Program-made: the position numbers and the translations under genes
Origin: Actinostola sp. cb2023
Lineage: Eukaryota > Cnidaria > Anthozoa > Actiniaria > Actinostolidae
DNA: 64,000 nucleotides
Direction of reading: 5' to 3'
Assembly: GCA_033675265.1 (NCBI GenBank)
Contig: JAUJYZ010000681.1
Location: 248,001-312,000 of the forward strand
The notes under the pieces: model-generated
What the model was told of the DNA's origin: nothing
Databases searched by the model: none
What the model saw: only the letters and a program-made list of their open reading frames with translations
Shown here: positions 27,701 through 39,700 of the stretch, one piece after another
Numbering within the stretch: the first letter of the stretch is position 1
Layout of the letters: every line of letters starts with the position of its first letter

Positions 27701-30700
27701 GCGTAGAAACGTATTATGTTGGGCTCCCTGTGCGTAGAAACGTATTATGTTGGGCTCCCTGTGCGTAGAAACGTATTATGTTGGGCTCCCTGTGCGTAGT
27801 AGTATTAACGTATTATGTTGGGCTCCCTGTGCTGTAGAAACGTATTTACGTATTATGTTGGGGCTCCCTGTGCGTAGAAACGTATTATGTTGGGCTCCCT
27901 GTGCGTAGTAGAAAAACGTAGAAACGTTATGTTGGGCTCCCTGTGCGTAGAAAACGTATTATGTTGGGCTCCCTGTGCGTAGAAACGTATATGTTGGGCT
28001 CCCTGTGGTAGAAACGTATTATGTGGGCGTAGAAACGTATTATGTTGGGCTCCCTGTGCGTAGAAACGTATTATGTTGGGCTCCCTGTGCGTAGAAACGT
28101 ATTATGTTGGGCTCCCTGTGCGTAGAAACGTATTATGTCCCTGTGCGTAGAAACGTATTATGTTGGGCTCCCTGTGCGTAGAAACGTATTATGTTGGGCT
28201 CCCTGTGGGCTGGGCCCTGTGCGTAGAAACGTATTATGTTGGGCTCCCTGTGCGTAGTATTAAACGAAACGTATTATGTTGGGCTCCCTGTGCGTAGAAA
28301 CGTATTATGTTGGGCTCCCTGTGCGTAGAAACGTATTATGTTGGGCTCCCTGTGCGTAGAAACGTATTATGTTGGGCTCCTGTGCGTAGTAACGTATTAT
28401 GTTGGGCTCCCTGTGCTTAGAAACGTATTATGTTGGGCTCCCTGTGCTTATGTTGGGCTCCCTGTGCGTAGAAACGTATTAACGTACGTTATGTTGGGCT
28501 CCCTGTGTGCGTATTAGTAGAAACGTATTATGTTGGGCTCCCTGTGCGTAAACGTATTATGTTGGGCTCCCTGTGTAGCGTAGAAACGTATTATGTTGGG
28601 CTCCCTGTGCGTAGAAACGTATTATGTTGGGCTCCCTGTGCGTAGAAACGTATTATGTTGGGCTCCCTGTGCGTAGAAACGTATTATGTTGGGCTCCCTG
28701 TGCGTAGAAACGTATTATGTTGGGCTCCCTGTGCTTAGTAACGTATTATGTTGGGCTCCCTGTGCGTAGAAACGTGTTACGTATTGTTGGGCTCCCTGTG
28801 CGTATGTTGGGCTCCCTGTGCGTAGTAAAACGTATTATGTTAGGCTCCCTGTGCGTAGAAACGTATTATGTTAGGCTCCCTGTGCGTAGAAACGTATTAT
28901 GTTGGGCTCCGTGTGCTTAGTAACGTATTATGTTGGGCTCCCTGTGCTTAGTAACGTATTATGTTGGGCTCCCTGTGCGCGCCCCGTAAGACGCGCCCGC
29001 ACAAATGCGGTATTGAAATAGCCTCAGAAGAAATGGTTGGGCTGCGTGTGTGAGTGGTGTGGAATTCCTTTTTCATCTCGTTTCAACGCTGTGAGTAAAG
29101 AAACGCGCATGCGCATCATGTCATGATTTCACATCCATATCAATTTCGTCCCCAGAGCAGCACGTATACCTTATGTCTGCGCATGCGTTAGGATTCAGAT
29201 TTGAAAGTAATTTGCATAATCGATACTGATCATGTGACGTCAGCTTTTGTCATTTATGTGCCAACCAGAGATCGATTGGCTGTTAAAACAAAACGTGTGA
29301 AAAGTTTTTGTGGGAATGGTTGGCACATTTAAATGTTAATGTTTGGAAACATGAAGTATCGCTATTGTTTTGCAAAGTGCACTGCTGTGGAAGATATAGT
29401 GAGCGATCTTCGTCTCTAGAATGAAGTTTTAGAAAATCATTGAATGGAAATCAATAGTCTTGTGTACTTTTGTGGTGCTGTAGATATTTTTTTTCCGTTT
29501 AAGGGTCGTAGATGATAAAATATCAAGGAACAAAATCCGCCAAAACAAGGCAACATTCCTACCGCAAAGCAAGAGGGACAATTTTTCAACTGCAACAAAC
29601 AAGACCTTACGAAACTAGCATGAGTGAAGCAATAAATCACGGAAGGAAATTGCTGGGGGGGTGCGCTACTAAGAGAGGTTTTCTTATAATTCAGTTTGAC
29701 ACGTCACCAATTCAGATAAACGATTCGCAAACACAATGCTGAATAAAAACTCAATGTGAATCAAACTTATATCAAACGGTTTACAGCTGATTCTAAGATG
29801 TCCAAAAAAATGAAGAATTAAGCTATCCTTTACAATAAACTTCAACACATAGAGTGTTTGAAATATGGTATACACCAGCGATGAAAATCAGTCATAATCA
29901 TAACAAATATATAGAGTGTACTGATACCATAGTACCAAAATAATACGATCTCACATTGAGGGACAATTTTTCAGCTAAAAATAAGTTCTCGAATGCAAAG
30001 AATAAGCTTAGAAGTCAATTTGTGTTATTTTCGGCTGGGGGGCTAGTTAATAAGTATTGTACTTTATGTAGGAATGTTAGGAAAACACGTGCAAAAATGA
30101 TAAATACCCAACTGAACCGAGCAAAATACTTTGAGAATACTGGAATGTAGAGAACTCAAATTCACAGAATGTGGCCTTCAATGTGTCATTACTAACTTTC
30201 ACTGTGAAGTATCTCTTGAAATCATCTTCGATGAGAATAAACCCGAAGGACAATGTAGCTGGTTTTAGGACAATTCCTTGTTTCGGCGGATTTTGTTCCT
30301 TGATATTTTATCATCTACGACCCTTATACGGAAACAAATCATCTACAGCAAAACAAAAGTAGGCAGACTATTGATTTCCTTTCAATGATTTTCTTGAACA
30401 TCATTCTAGAGACGAAGATCGCTCACTAAATCTTCCACAGCAGTGCACTTTGCAAAAGAAAATGGCGGCAAATCACTTTCAAATCTGATTTCTAACGTAT
30501 GCGCAGACAAAATGTATACATGCTCCCCAGAGCAGTTATTTCTTACTATTTCGTTGAGCTTGCGCAGTAAGAAATAACGGCTCTGGGGACGCGATTGACC
30601 CTATATCTATATTAGCACTGCAAATGTCGAAGCGATATTGTATAGTTTACGTTTACCACCGTAGATTGACCCTATATCTATATTAGCACTGCAAATGTCG

Positions 30701-33700
30701 AAGCGATATTGTATACGTTTACCACCGTAGATTTCAACGTATGCTCAAGCCGTTGGCAAGGTCTTCGTGTAGCTGCACAAATCTACACGAAGACCTGACC
30801 AAGCCGTTCCCATTATTTAGTTATTCAGGTTCTTAGAGGACTGGAAAAATACACGTCTCAACGATGACAACTAAAATAGCCTCACTTCTTAATAATCTTA
30901 TACAGTAGTACCCAGGGATGTGCGGTGGCTAAAGGTGGCTCCATACTGACGTCTGAGCTGTAAATCGACGCTTCGATGACCTGGGAATGAATAGAACCAA
31001 AGTTCAACAGCGTCATTAAAATCAGTGTCATTACTTTTAAATCGGAGGGGAAATGACTCATTCCCCTCACGTTCAAAATATCAAGCTTTGTGGTCGCTTA
31101 CGAGAGGTTAGAACTATAGTGAGTTGACATAGAACTGATTTTTTTGTATTTTGGTAAACTGGTCGCTTAGGAGAGGTGGTCGCTTACGAGAGTGGTCGTA
31201 ACCGGAGGTTTAACTGTAGATTAATTCCGTCCATACCTTGATTATGTTAAGCGTTAGACTTTGTAGTTTGGCCCGGGAAAACCCATCTAGAATAGTCTTG
31301 GATTCATCAATACAACTAAAACAAGCAAACATACAGTCATTCTCAAAAACGTTGTCCAGATGAAAAGACTACAGTACTACAATAAAGTCACGTGATTCAT
31401 TATGTTTTCAATTTCTGTTCATGGAACTGCGAGTTGATACCAGCGCCATTACATTGAGTTCTCACAATGCTGTGTACTTTTGCATCTCAAATTGAAATTC
31501 CACGCGAGGAAATTGAAAACATAATGAATCACGTGACTTTATTGTAGTATTGCAGTCTTTTCATCTGGACAACCTTTTTGAGAATGACTGTATATATCAA
31601 CTTAACATTACAGTGGTTTTCGTATGAGTGGGAAAGTTACGATACCGTGCCGTGCCGTATTGAAAGAGTTTGGTTGGATGAGATGCATCTGCACGCTTTT
31701 AGATTGGTTCAGAAAGGAAGCCATTTGAGTGTCACGGTACCGTACATGTAGGTTTCCCACTCATACGAAAACGACTCTAACAATCAACCGGACAGCAGCA
31801 CTCAGCACCAGTCTTAGCACAAAAACAGCTAGGAACGCCTGCAACTTTTCATATAATATCCAGATAATTTAGCCATTGCAATGTCGCACGCTCTTCAAAC
31901 CTTGGAAATTCTTTGGAAATGTCCAACCACATTTCCAATGAATTTCCAATGAGTCTGAAGAGTGCGCGATTTCCCCCCGTATCTACAACAGCACGAAAGA
32001 AAACGTGAAAAATAAATAAATAAATAAATAATAAAATAATAATAACAAATTTTTTTTTTTAATCGTGTATGAATAAAGTTATTATATTGTATTGTATTGT
32101 GAACCACTCTACTAATCAATGCATTCAACGAGTGGGGAAGGTTTCTGAACCAATACATGGGTTACAAGCCCACAGAAGAGTATACAGAAAAAGCACAATA
32201 TATAAATATATATTTTGCCATGACTTTGGTCACGTGATCAACTAGGTGTGACGTCATACTCACGTGTTCATACACTGAAATAGACGAGCCAACGTGGTCG
32301 ACCACGCCTCACAGGGACTCATCTGGGAGACAGCCTCGTTCAAAGCCACCTCGGAACATTCCAGACATTTCTGGAAATCATGGCAACAAATATAGTTACA
32401 AATATGATAACATAGCAATCTTCCTGCAAAATGTATACTATAACGGGAGTTTTACAGTATTGCACTCACTCTGAAGTCTTTAAGCTTGATTAACGAGTCT
32501 TGAAGCAGTAACAACTGTGCTGGTCGTTCAGGGATAGACATACCCAGCTCACTTGCCTAGAAATAACACTGACACCATTAGCCTCTGGGTATGATTTGAA
32601 GAGAGAAGAGAATCAGAGGTGGAGGGAGGGGAACGATGGGAAGAAGAAAACAACGTGCTACCCAGCTCACTTGAGTATGATTTGACCGAGAAGGGAGAAA
32701 AGAAAAAGAAAAAGGGGTAGGAAAGAGGAGGGGAGTAGAGTGGAGAGAACTACCTTGGTTTTCGGTTGTGGTTGGTGTAGTGTAGGAATCAAAAGCTGGA
32801 CAACGTCTTCGTAATGACCCAGCTCGTATAAACGATGAACCTGCAAAAACAACATTAAAACTCATCAACATTCTAAAATAGTCTATATCACTGTACCGCT
32901 GTACCGTTGTATCGCTGTACAATTGTACCGCAGTACCGCTGTATCGTTGTATCGCTGTACAGTTGTACCGCAGTACCGTTGTATCGCTGTACAGTTGTAC
33001 CGCAATACCGCTGTACCGTTGTATCGCTGTACAGTTGTACCGCAGTACCGCTGTATCGTTGTTCAAATTAGACGGACAATCAAGCGAGGACACCAACGAG
33101 TGAAGGTCCGAAAACGTTTTTCACTGGTCCCATTGGTGCAGTAAGTCTGCAGTAAGTTGTTTACTAACACAACCTGTATTCTTACCTCTTCGAGAGACTG
33201 ACATCTTTGTAATGATTCGAGTTTCTTGTGAACATGTTCTGAAATAAATCAACAAATTAAATTTGGATTTGAATTGTTGCTGCTGCTGTTGTTGTTATTT
33301 TCGTCTTAAATGCGGACTCTATAGAGTCGTTTTCGTATGAGTGAGAAACCTACGGCACGGAGTTACGGTCACGGTACGGAATCGAAGACATTTATTCAAC
33401 CAATCACAGCGCACAAAATCATTGCTCAACCAATCAGAATGCTTGGACATGGCACGGTCATCACATGGCACGAACCGTACCGTAACTACTTCCCACTCAT
33501 ACGAAAACGACTCTATTGCTTGTTAACCACCGTAACTACCAAGTATCACTTCAAAATCATGGTTCTGATTGGCTACCGTGGTAGGAACTCTTACCGATAT
33601 AAGGAATAGTCTGATTGGCTTACCTAGTGTGACGTTGTTGTCAATCTTACAGTTTACAAGCTTGACTGTCATTGGTTCAGATAATGGTCTCACTTCCACT

Positions 33701-36700
33701 GCAAGTAGCTTGGTACACTACAAAACGAACACAACGATCAATCTTAGTCCTGAGCGTCCCTGGCCGTAAAAAACCCACACCACTGTTCGACTAAGAGTAA
33801 TAATAATAAATACTTTATTTAAACTGGAAAATCTATCAGTGATAAAGAACACTGGTCTTAACAAGAAGTCCAGTATCTAAATAAATATATATATGATATA
33901 TACATGACCGATAGGGCACGGAGTTCCCGGTGTGTGGTTTGGCCTATCAATGAGGCCGGCTTGCGGGATTAGACTCCTAAGCTACTGGTGAATGAGACCA
34001 ACCATGTATATTATAGCTTTTTATTCTAATTATTTAGTTAATTACATATTATTATTACGATTATTATTATTTATTTAACCTAGAAGGCCCAGTGGAAGAT
34101 TAGCTATGCTAAACTGGTGCATTATATAAATGTTTTTATATTAACCTTCTTTAAATAAAGTTCATTCATTCATTCATTCAGTATTAGATATTATTTTAAA
34201 TAGATTTTTAATTCATTATTTTTAGAATTGTAAAGCGCCATTGGACAGCGATGGAAATGGCGCTATATAAGAATAAAGTATTATTATTATTATTATCATT
34301 ATTATTATTATTATCTGAGCGCTGAAACTACTTAGACTTAGACCTAGATATTGATCGTAGGAGCTCTGTTCAAGGTTGGCGTGTCTAGATGTCGTTAGGT
34401 AGTAAATGGGACATGTAGTTTAGTTGTTTTACTGACCCGATCGAGGTAAAGCATGGCGATTTCCATTTGACCCTGGAGCATCAGGTATCTTGCCTTTGCC
34501 CAGTTAACTAAGAAAACAAAAACATTTGATTGGTCTACAGTTTACTACACTCTTACAAATAGATGGATGGATAGATGTGACAGCCTGGGATGGAATGGGA
34601 TAGGATAGATTGTTATCTTTGGTAATAAACTTGAAACTTGAATAGAATAGGATGGAATGGGATAGGATGGAATGGGATAGGATGGAATGGGATAGGATGG
34701 AATGGGATAGGATGGAATGGGATAGGATGGAATGGGATAGGATGGAATGGGATAGGATGGAATGGGATAGGATGGAATGGGATAGGATGGAATGGGATAG
34801 GATGGGAATGGGATGGAATGGGATAGGGATAGGATGGAATGGGATAGGATGGAATGGGATAGGATGGAATGGGATAGGATGGAATGGGATAGGATGGAAT
34901 GGGATAGATTGGGATAGGATGGAATGGGATAGGATATAATAGGATGGAATAGAATAGGATGGAATGGGATAGGATGGAATGGGATAGGATGGAATGGGAT
35001 AGATTGGGATAGGATGGAATGGGATAGGATAGGATAGAATAGGATGGAATGGGATAGGATGGACGTCACAAAATACAAAGTGGCATACTTCTTTGTTCTC
35101 GCCACAATTTGACGACATCTGGAAATCTATAAGAGTACAGATGCACGGCAAAATTGAATATATTTATTCAATAGAGGTACGGACAGATGGATGGCTGCTT
35201 GTGGAGACAGATCAACAAATGGATCTGATAATAGATACATACAGTATGCTGTACAGTACCTCTTATAGCGACTTCCAACCAACTATCACCATGGATGGTC
35301 CTGTCCAGAGCAATACAATGCAGGTACTCTATGTCGTTAGCCAGGAATTTACTGGAAAACCCTGGCCCAACATGTATAGGTGAGACACCTGAAGAACCCC
35401 TAACACAAGACAAACAAACAGCTTCAACATGTATGTTTTGAGTAATCAAAGGCACCCGTTCGTGGATTACCACCCCCTCCTCCCAAAGTTGTGAGCCTGC
35501 AATGTACTTCAGCAGCAACGTAATGAAAATTTGGTCAATCCTTCATATATGGTACATTTTTATTATGTATGCCTCGTTCTATCATATTTATATCTTATTG
35601 TAACATCTTATAGTAAACAAAACATTTATAATGTACCTAAAAATACGGATTATTGTATATAGATAATGACTATGGACCACCATAATGTAGTTTACAGCCG
35701 AGTGAGTGAGTGATCCCAACATTGTCCCAATGTCATCCCATAACTCGTGGATTACACAATCGATTACATAATCCACAAGTTAAAAATGAGAACTTCAAAT
35801 CCGCTGTTTTGCCCCTCAGTCGAAGGTAAAACAAAATGAGATTCAAGGACTTTTAACAGCTGATTGATACCAAAGTAATTGGGAGCTTGGAAGAGTCTTT
35901 TTCATTGTATGTACATATCGATACAAACTTACCCTCTGGGAGAACTTGCAGGTGAAAGACTCGATGACGACTTGGATTTAGCTGTGAGTAGCTTGTCCAG
36001 AGTCAGCTCTGTAGCTACCAGAATAAGCTGTACATGCAAAATCCACAGTTAAACATGACGTAGAATACATGACACACCCACAATCTATTGTTACAAATGT
36101 TGTGCGTTGATTCAACTGTCTTAATTACACATTCATTAGTATGCACACTTAGCATCACTAGTGATGACAAGTGGGAAGAGTGAATACAATCAATAGAATT
36201 CTGCTATATTGGAGTAACGTCATAAATTGGTTATTGAATGGCCACTCGTGTGATAAAGGATTTATCATCGCTCGTCAAAGCCTACAAGGCAATTCAATAA
36301 CCCTTACTTATTGTGTATCAAAGAGAACTCAAGGCACCGTCCACAGCTATACGTTTTCGTTTAAAAATAGAGGGTTTTATCAACATTTCACCCGTTCACA
36401 CGGAAATACTGATATACTATTAAAACATTCCTTGGGAATTAATATATTCGCCTACAAGTTGAAATGAACTTCTAAAACTTAATTGGTCCAATCAGGGTTG
36501 TCCAATCGGTCACATGCATGGATCTTTATACCAGATAAAACACTGATGAATAAAACATCAGTGTATCAGTGTCTATATGAGTTAGAAAGACACTGATGTT
36601 TTATTCATCAGTTCTTTATCAGTGATAAAGACTGATTGCCTGTAACACAGGTCATGCAAAGGTCTCATTTACTCGTATCATTGACCTTTGCATGGCACCG

Positions 36701-39700
36701 ACAGCAAGTTACAAATATCCTTACGGCTTCCTACTTACGAATACAAAACCGCTCTCTAATGTGGGATGAGTTGATGTGTATATCCTGCGCATGACAGTGA
36801 TGTCACAAGTACCTTTACAAGAAAGTTTTGTAATTTTGTTGTATTATTTGCTTAGAATTCGTGTAATACTGTTATAAATCAAGGTAAATTGGGATGGAGT
36901 TTTAGAAGCTGTTCTAAACGCGCAGATCATGTTTTATCGGGTCTAAAACCACTCGGCTTCGCCTTACTCCTGCTCGTTTATTAAACAGTACTTAAAAAGT
37001 TCTGTAATTTTTCTGTGGCATTTGTTTGTGTTCGTATCAGTACTTATAGCCGTTGTAATTAGATTTTAAGCATTTTGCCCTGAAGATGGGCGCTTAGCCC
37101 GAAAGCTTGGCAGTTTTTATTAAAACTAAGGTTGAAGATACAAAATTGTTGTCATCAGTTTAAAAGATGAAATGGAACTCAAAACACCTTCTTTTAGACC
37201 AGTTGTGATGTCATGCGCCATCCACACGAAAACGACACACAGGCATATTTGAAAACCTCCACTCTAAAAAGCGTTTTCGAAAAACTATGTTTTCGACTCG
37301 TTTTAATCGTTTTCGAGTCGTTTTCATTGTTTTGACCACAGGCAGCCCAACCATTGCTTTTGAGGCTACTAAATAAATCAATAAAATGATATTTGCGTCT
37401 TTTTTTGATGGGTTTCCTGTGGTAGAGCGCGCACGCGCAATATATATAATACGTAGATATGTTGGGCTTCCTGTGTTGAGTACCGTATAATATTGGGATC
37501 CCTGTGCACATCCCGCGCGTCCCGCAGTACATGTGTATATTGAAACAAGGTATGAAACTAGGTCACGTGACAAATACGTTTTTGCTCCTAATCTTTGTCA
37601 ATATGACGTGAAAATTCAATTTTTCTTCGAATAACTAAACTTTACCGTATTCTCTAAATACTTCATAAGTTTCAGCCGCCTAACTTCACCGTACGCGGAG
37701 AAATTTTAATTTTGACATTTTGCGCCTCATGGACCGATGTGCGGCGCACTTTAGTGGTGTACTTTTCCGTGAGGCAGTCGGATTTTACCTTCGAGAGAAC
37801 ATCGACAAGCGCTCGGCAAATCTAAACTATGATCTTTTTGACAAGTTTTAACATTGATATGTTCACTAAACATAAGTCAAAACATCTACGATATACTTAT
37901 ATTTGTTTTCTGTTTTGACATCTGTAACGTATTTGTTTTGTATTTTGATTTTTATCGATTAAAATGCTTCAAAATCAACGCATTGTGTTTTATATGCTGA
38001 ATAGTCTCAATATTTAGTACTGCACAACACATTTTTGCTGTCACTATATCAGTACTTGTACCGCAAAATGACAAACAAACGTATTTATTACAACAATAAG
38101 TTTACTAGCTTTTTACACACTGTTTTGCCGTTCTTTCTGTGCAATTTATTCACTATATTGATCAGCATGGATAATTAAATAATTGTACACAACCGACAAG
38201 TTGTGAATGATTGAATAACAAACATCAGAGTGGAAACGATAAGCTTACTTACGTTCTTACGAAAAATACATGCAGTTAAAAATTACTCTGTGTTTCTCAG
38301 ATGATAGTATTTGCTAAATGTGTTGTGCTATTTCAATGGCAATAATGAACAACTGTTAATTATATTTTAGTTCACGGCAGCTTCAACTGCTTCATGAGTC
38401 CATCGCCATTCATGTCTCCTTCGATGTCAGTGAATTTGAGTTTGTCTATATTTTTGCTTCAGATGGTTTATGCTGTGTTGGCGTTCCCTTGTGTCAGAAG
38501 AACTATAAGTAAAGTACAAGATTACGTCAAACACTTTCTAGATGAGACAGTCAAAATGTTTAAACAGATAAAGTACTATCAGTCATTTGAGAGCTATAGG
38601 TTCCTTGTTGAAGTGTATTTCGATCACTGACAACTACACAAGTCAAATCAGTATAGCTGTCAATGTCATAATTTATGAAAAAAACGGATTTGTTGAGGAA
38701 TAAAGCAGCCATTCTGCCCTAGTATAGGCAAGTCCTTTTATTAGAGAACATTTAGAGCAAATACTACGGAAAAAACCTTGAACATATCCAAAAGTTTTTC
38801 CACCATTCAAAATGAAAAAGGACTACTTTAAAACAGTCAAATCTCTTCTAAATTTACTTGAGGTTGACATTAATTGTAAACTTCTAAACTTACCATGAAT
38901 AGGGAATAGAATCCCAACGCTTACACCGAAAAAATCAGTCTTTCTTGAAATGAACTTCTCTTCCACGCCCCACCATAAGCGACAAAATAACGACTTCACC
39001 CTGGGTACCCCCCACGGGCCTGCAGCGTACGACGACTTCGGCTCTTCGGCTCACGGAAAAGTGCACCACTAAAGTGCGCCGCACATCAGGCCATGATACG
39101 CCATCAGTTTCACACCTTGTTTCAATATACACATTTGCTGCGGGCGCGTCCCGCAGGATGTACAAAGGAAGCCCAACATTATACATTTCTATACACAGGG
39201 AACCCAATATATAAATGCGTGCGCGCTCTACCACAAATATCATTTTATTGATTTATTTAGTAGCCTCAAAAGCAATGGTTGGGCTGCCTGTGTTTTGACT
39301 CGCTTTAATCGTTTTCGAGTCGTTTTCATTGTCTTGACTCGTTTTAATCGTTTTGGAGTCGTTTTCATTGTTTTGACTCGTTTTAATCGTTTTCGAGTCG
39401 TTTCCATCGTTTTCTAATCGTTTTCATCATTTACGTGTGGAAGGAAGGCCAAAAAATGGAGAAAAAAAACACAAAAGAAAACGCACACGTGTGAACATTA
39501 CAGCAACATTGATACCTTAGCTAGTTCACCAGTGTAAACCTCATCTTGATCGTGTCTGATAATATAAAACAGACTGTATGACAGACATTAGATAATAAAT
39601 GGGAAATGATTTGTCTATTAGAAGCTTCACTGTTATCGTTGTCGTTTATTTATCATCATGTTTCCAGTGTTGTTTTATTAGCTTCTTCGTAGATCCCAAC

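Larger units (their letters stand above)
37260..39425. repeat. TTTTCGAGTCGTTTTAATCG tandem repeat split by the element
   Basis: Copies of GACTCGTTTTAATCGTTTTC lie at 37285-37335 and continue in the same orientation at 39293-39425, on either side of the 37337-39292 insertion. Confidence 0.8.

Noticed and set aside
25299..28920. Many short Cys/Leu-rich frames ([15 protein letters not shown] type)
   Set aside because: They are the 31-bp satellite read in rotating frames.
32578..33096. 172-codon minus-strand frame
   Set aside because: Only its middle (exon 25) is coding; the rest is a 40-bp minisatellite and intron.
34504..35151. 215- and 186-codon Ser/Pro/Ile-rich frames
   Set aside because: They arise from the 15-bp array; the real coding sequence nearby is CABIN1 exons 21 and 22.
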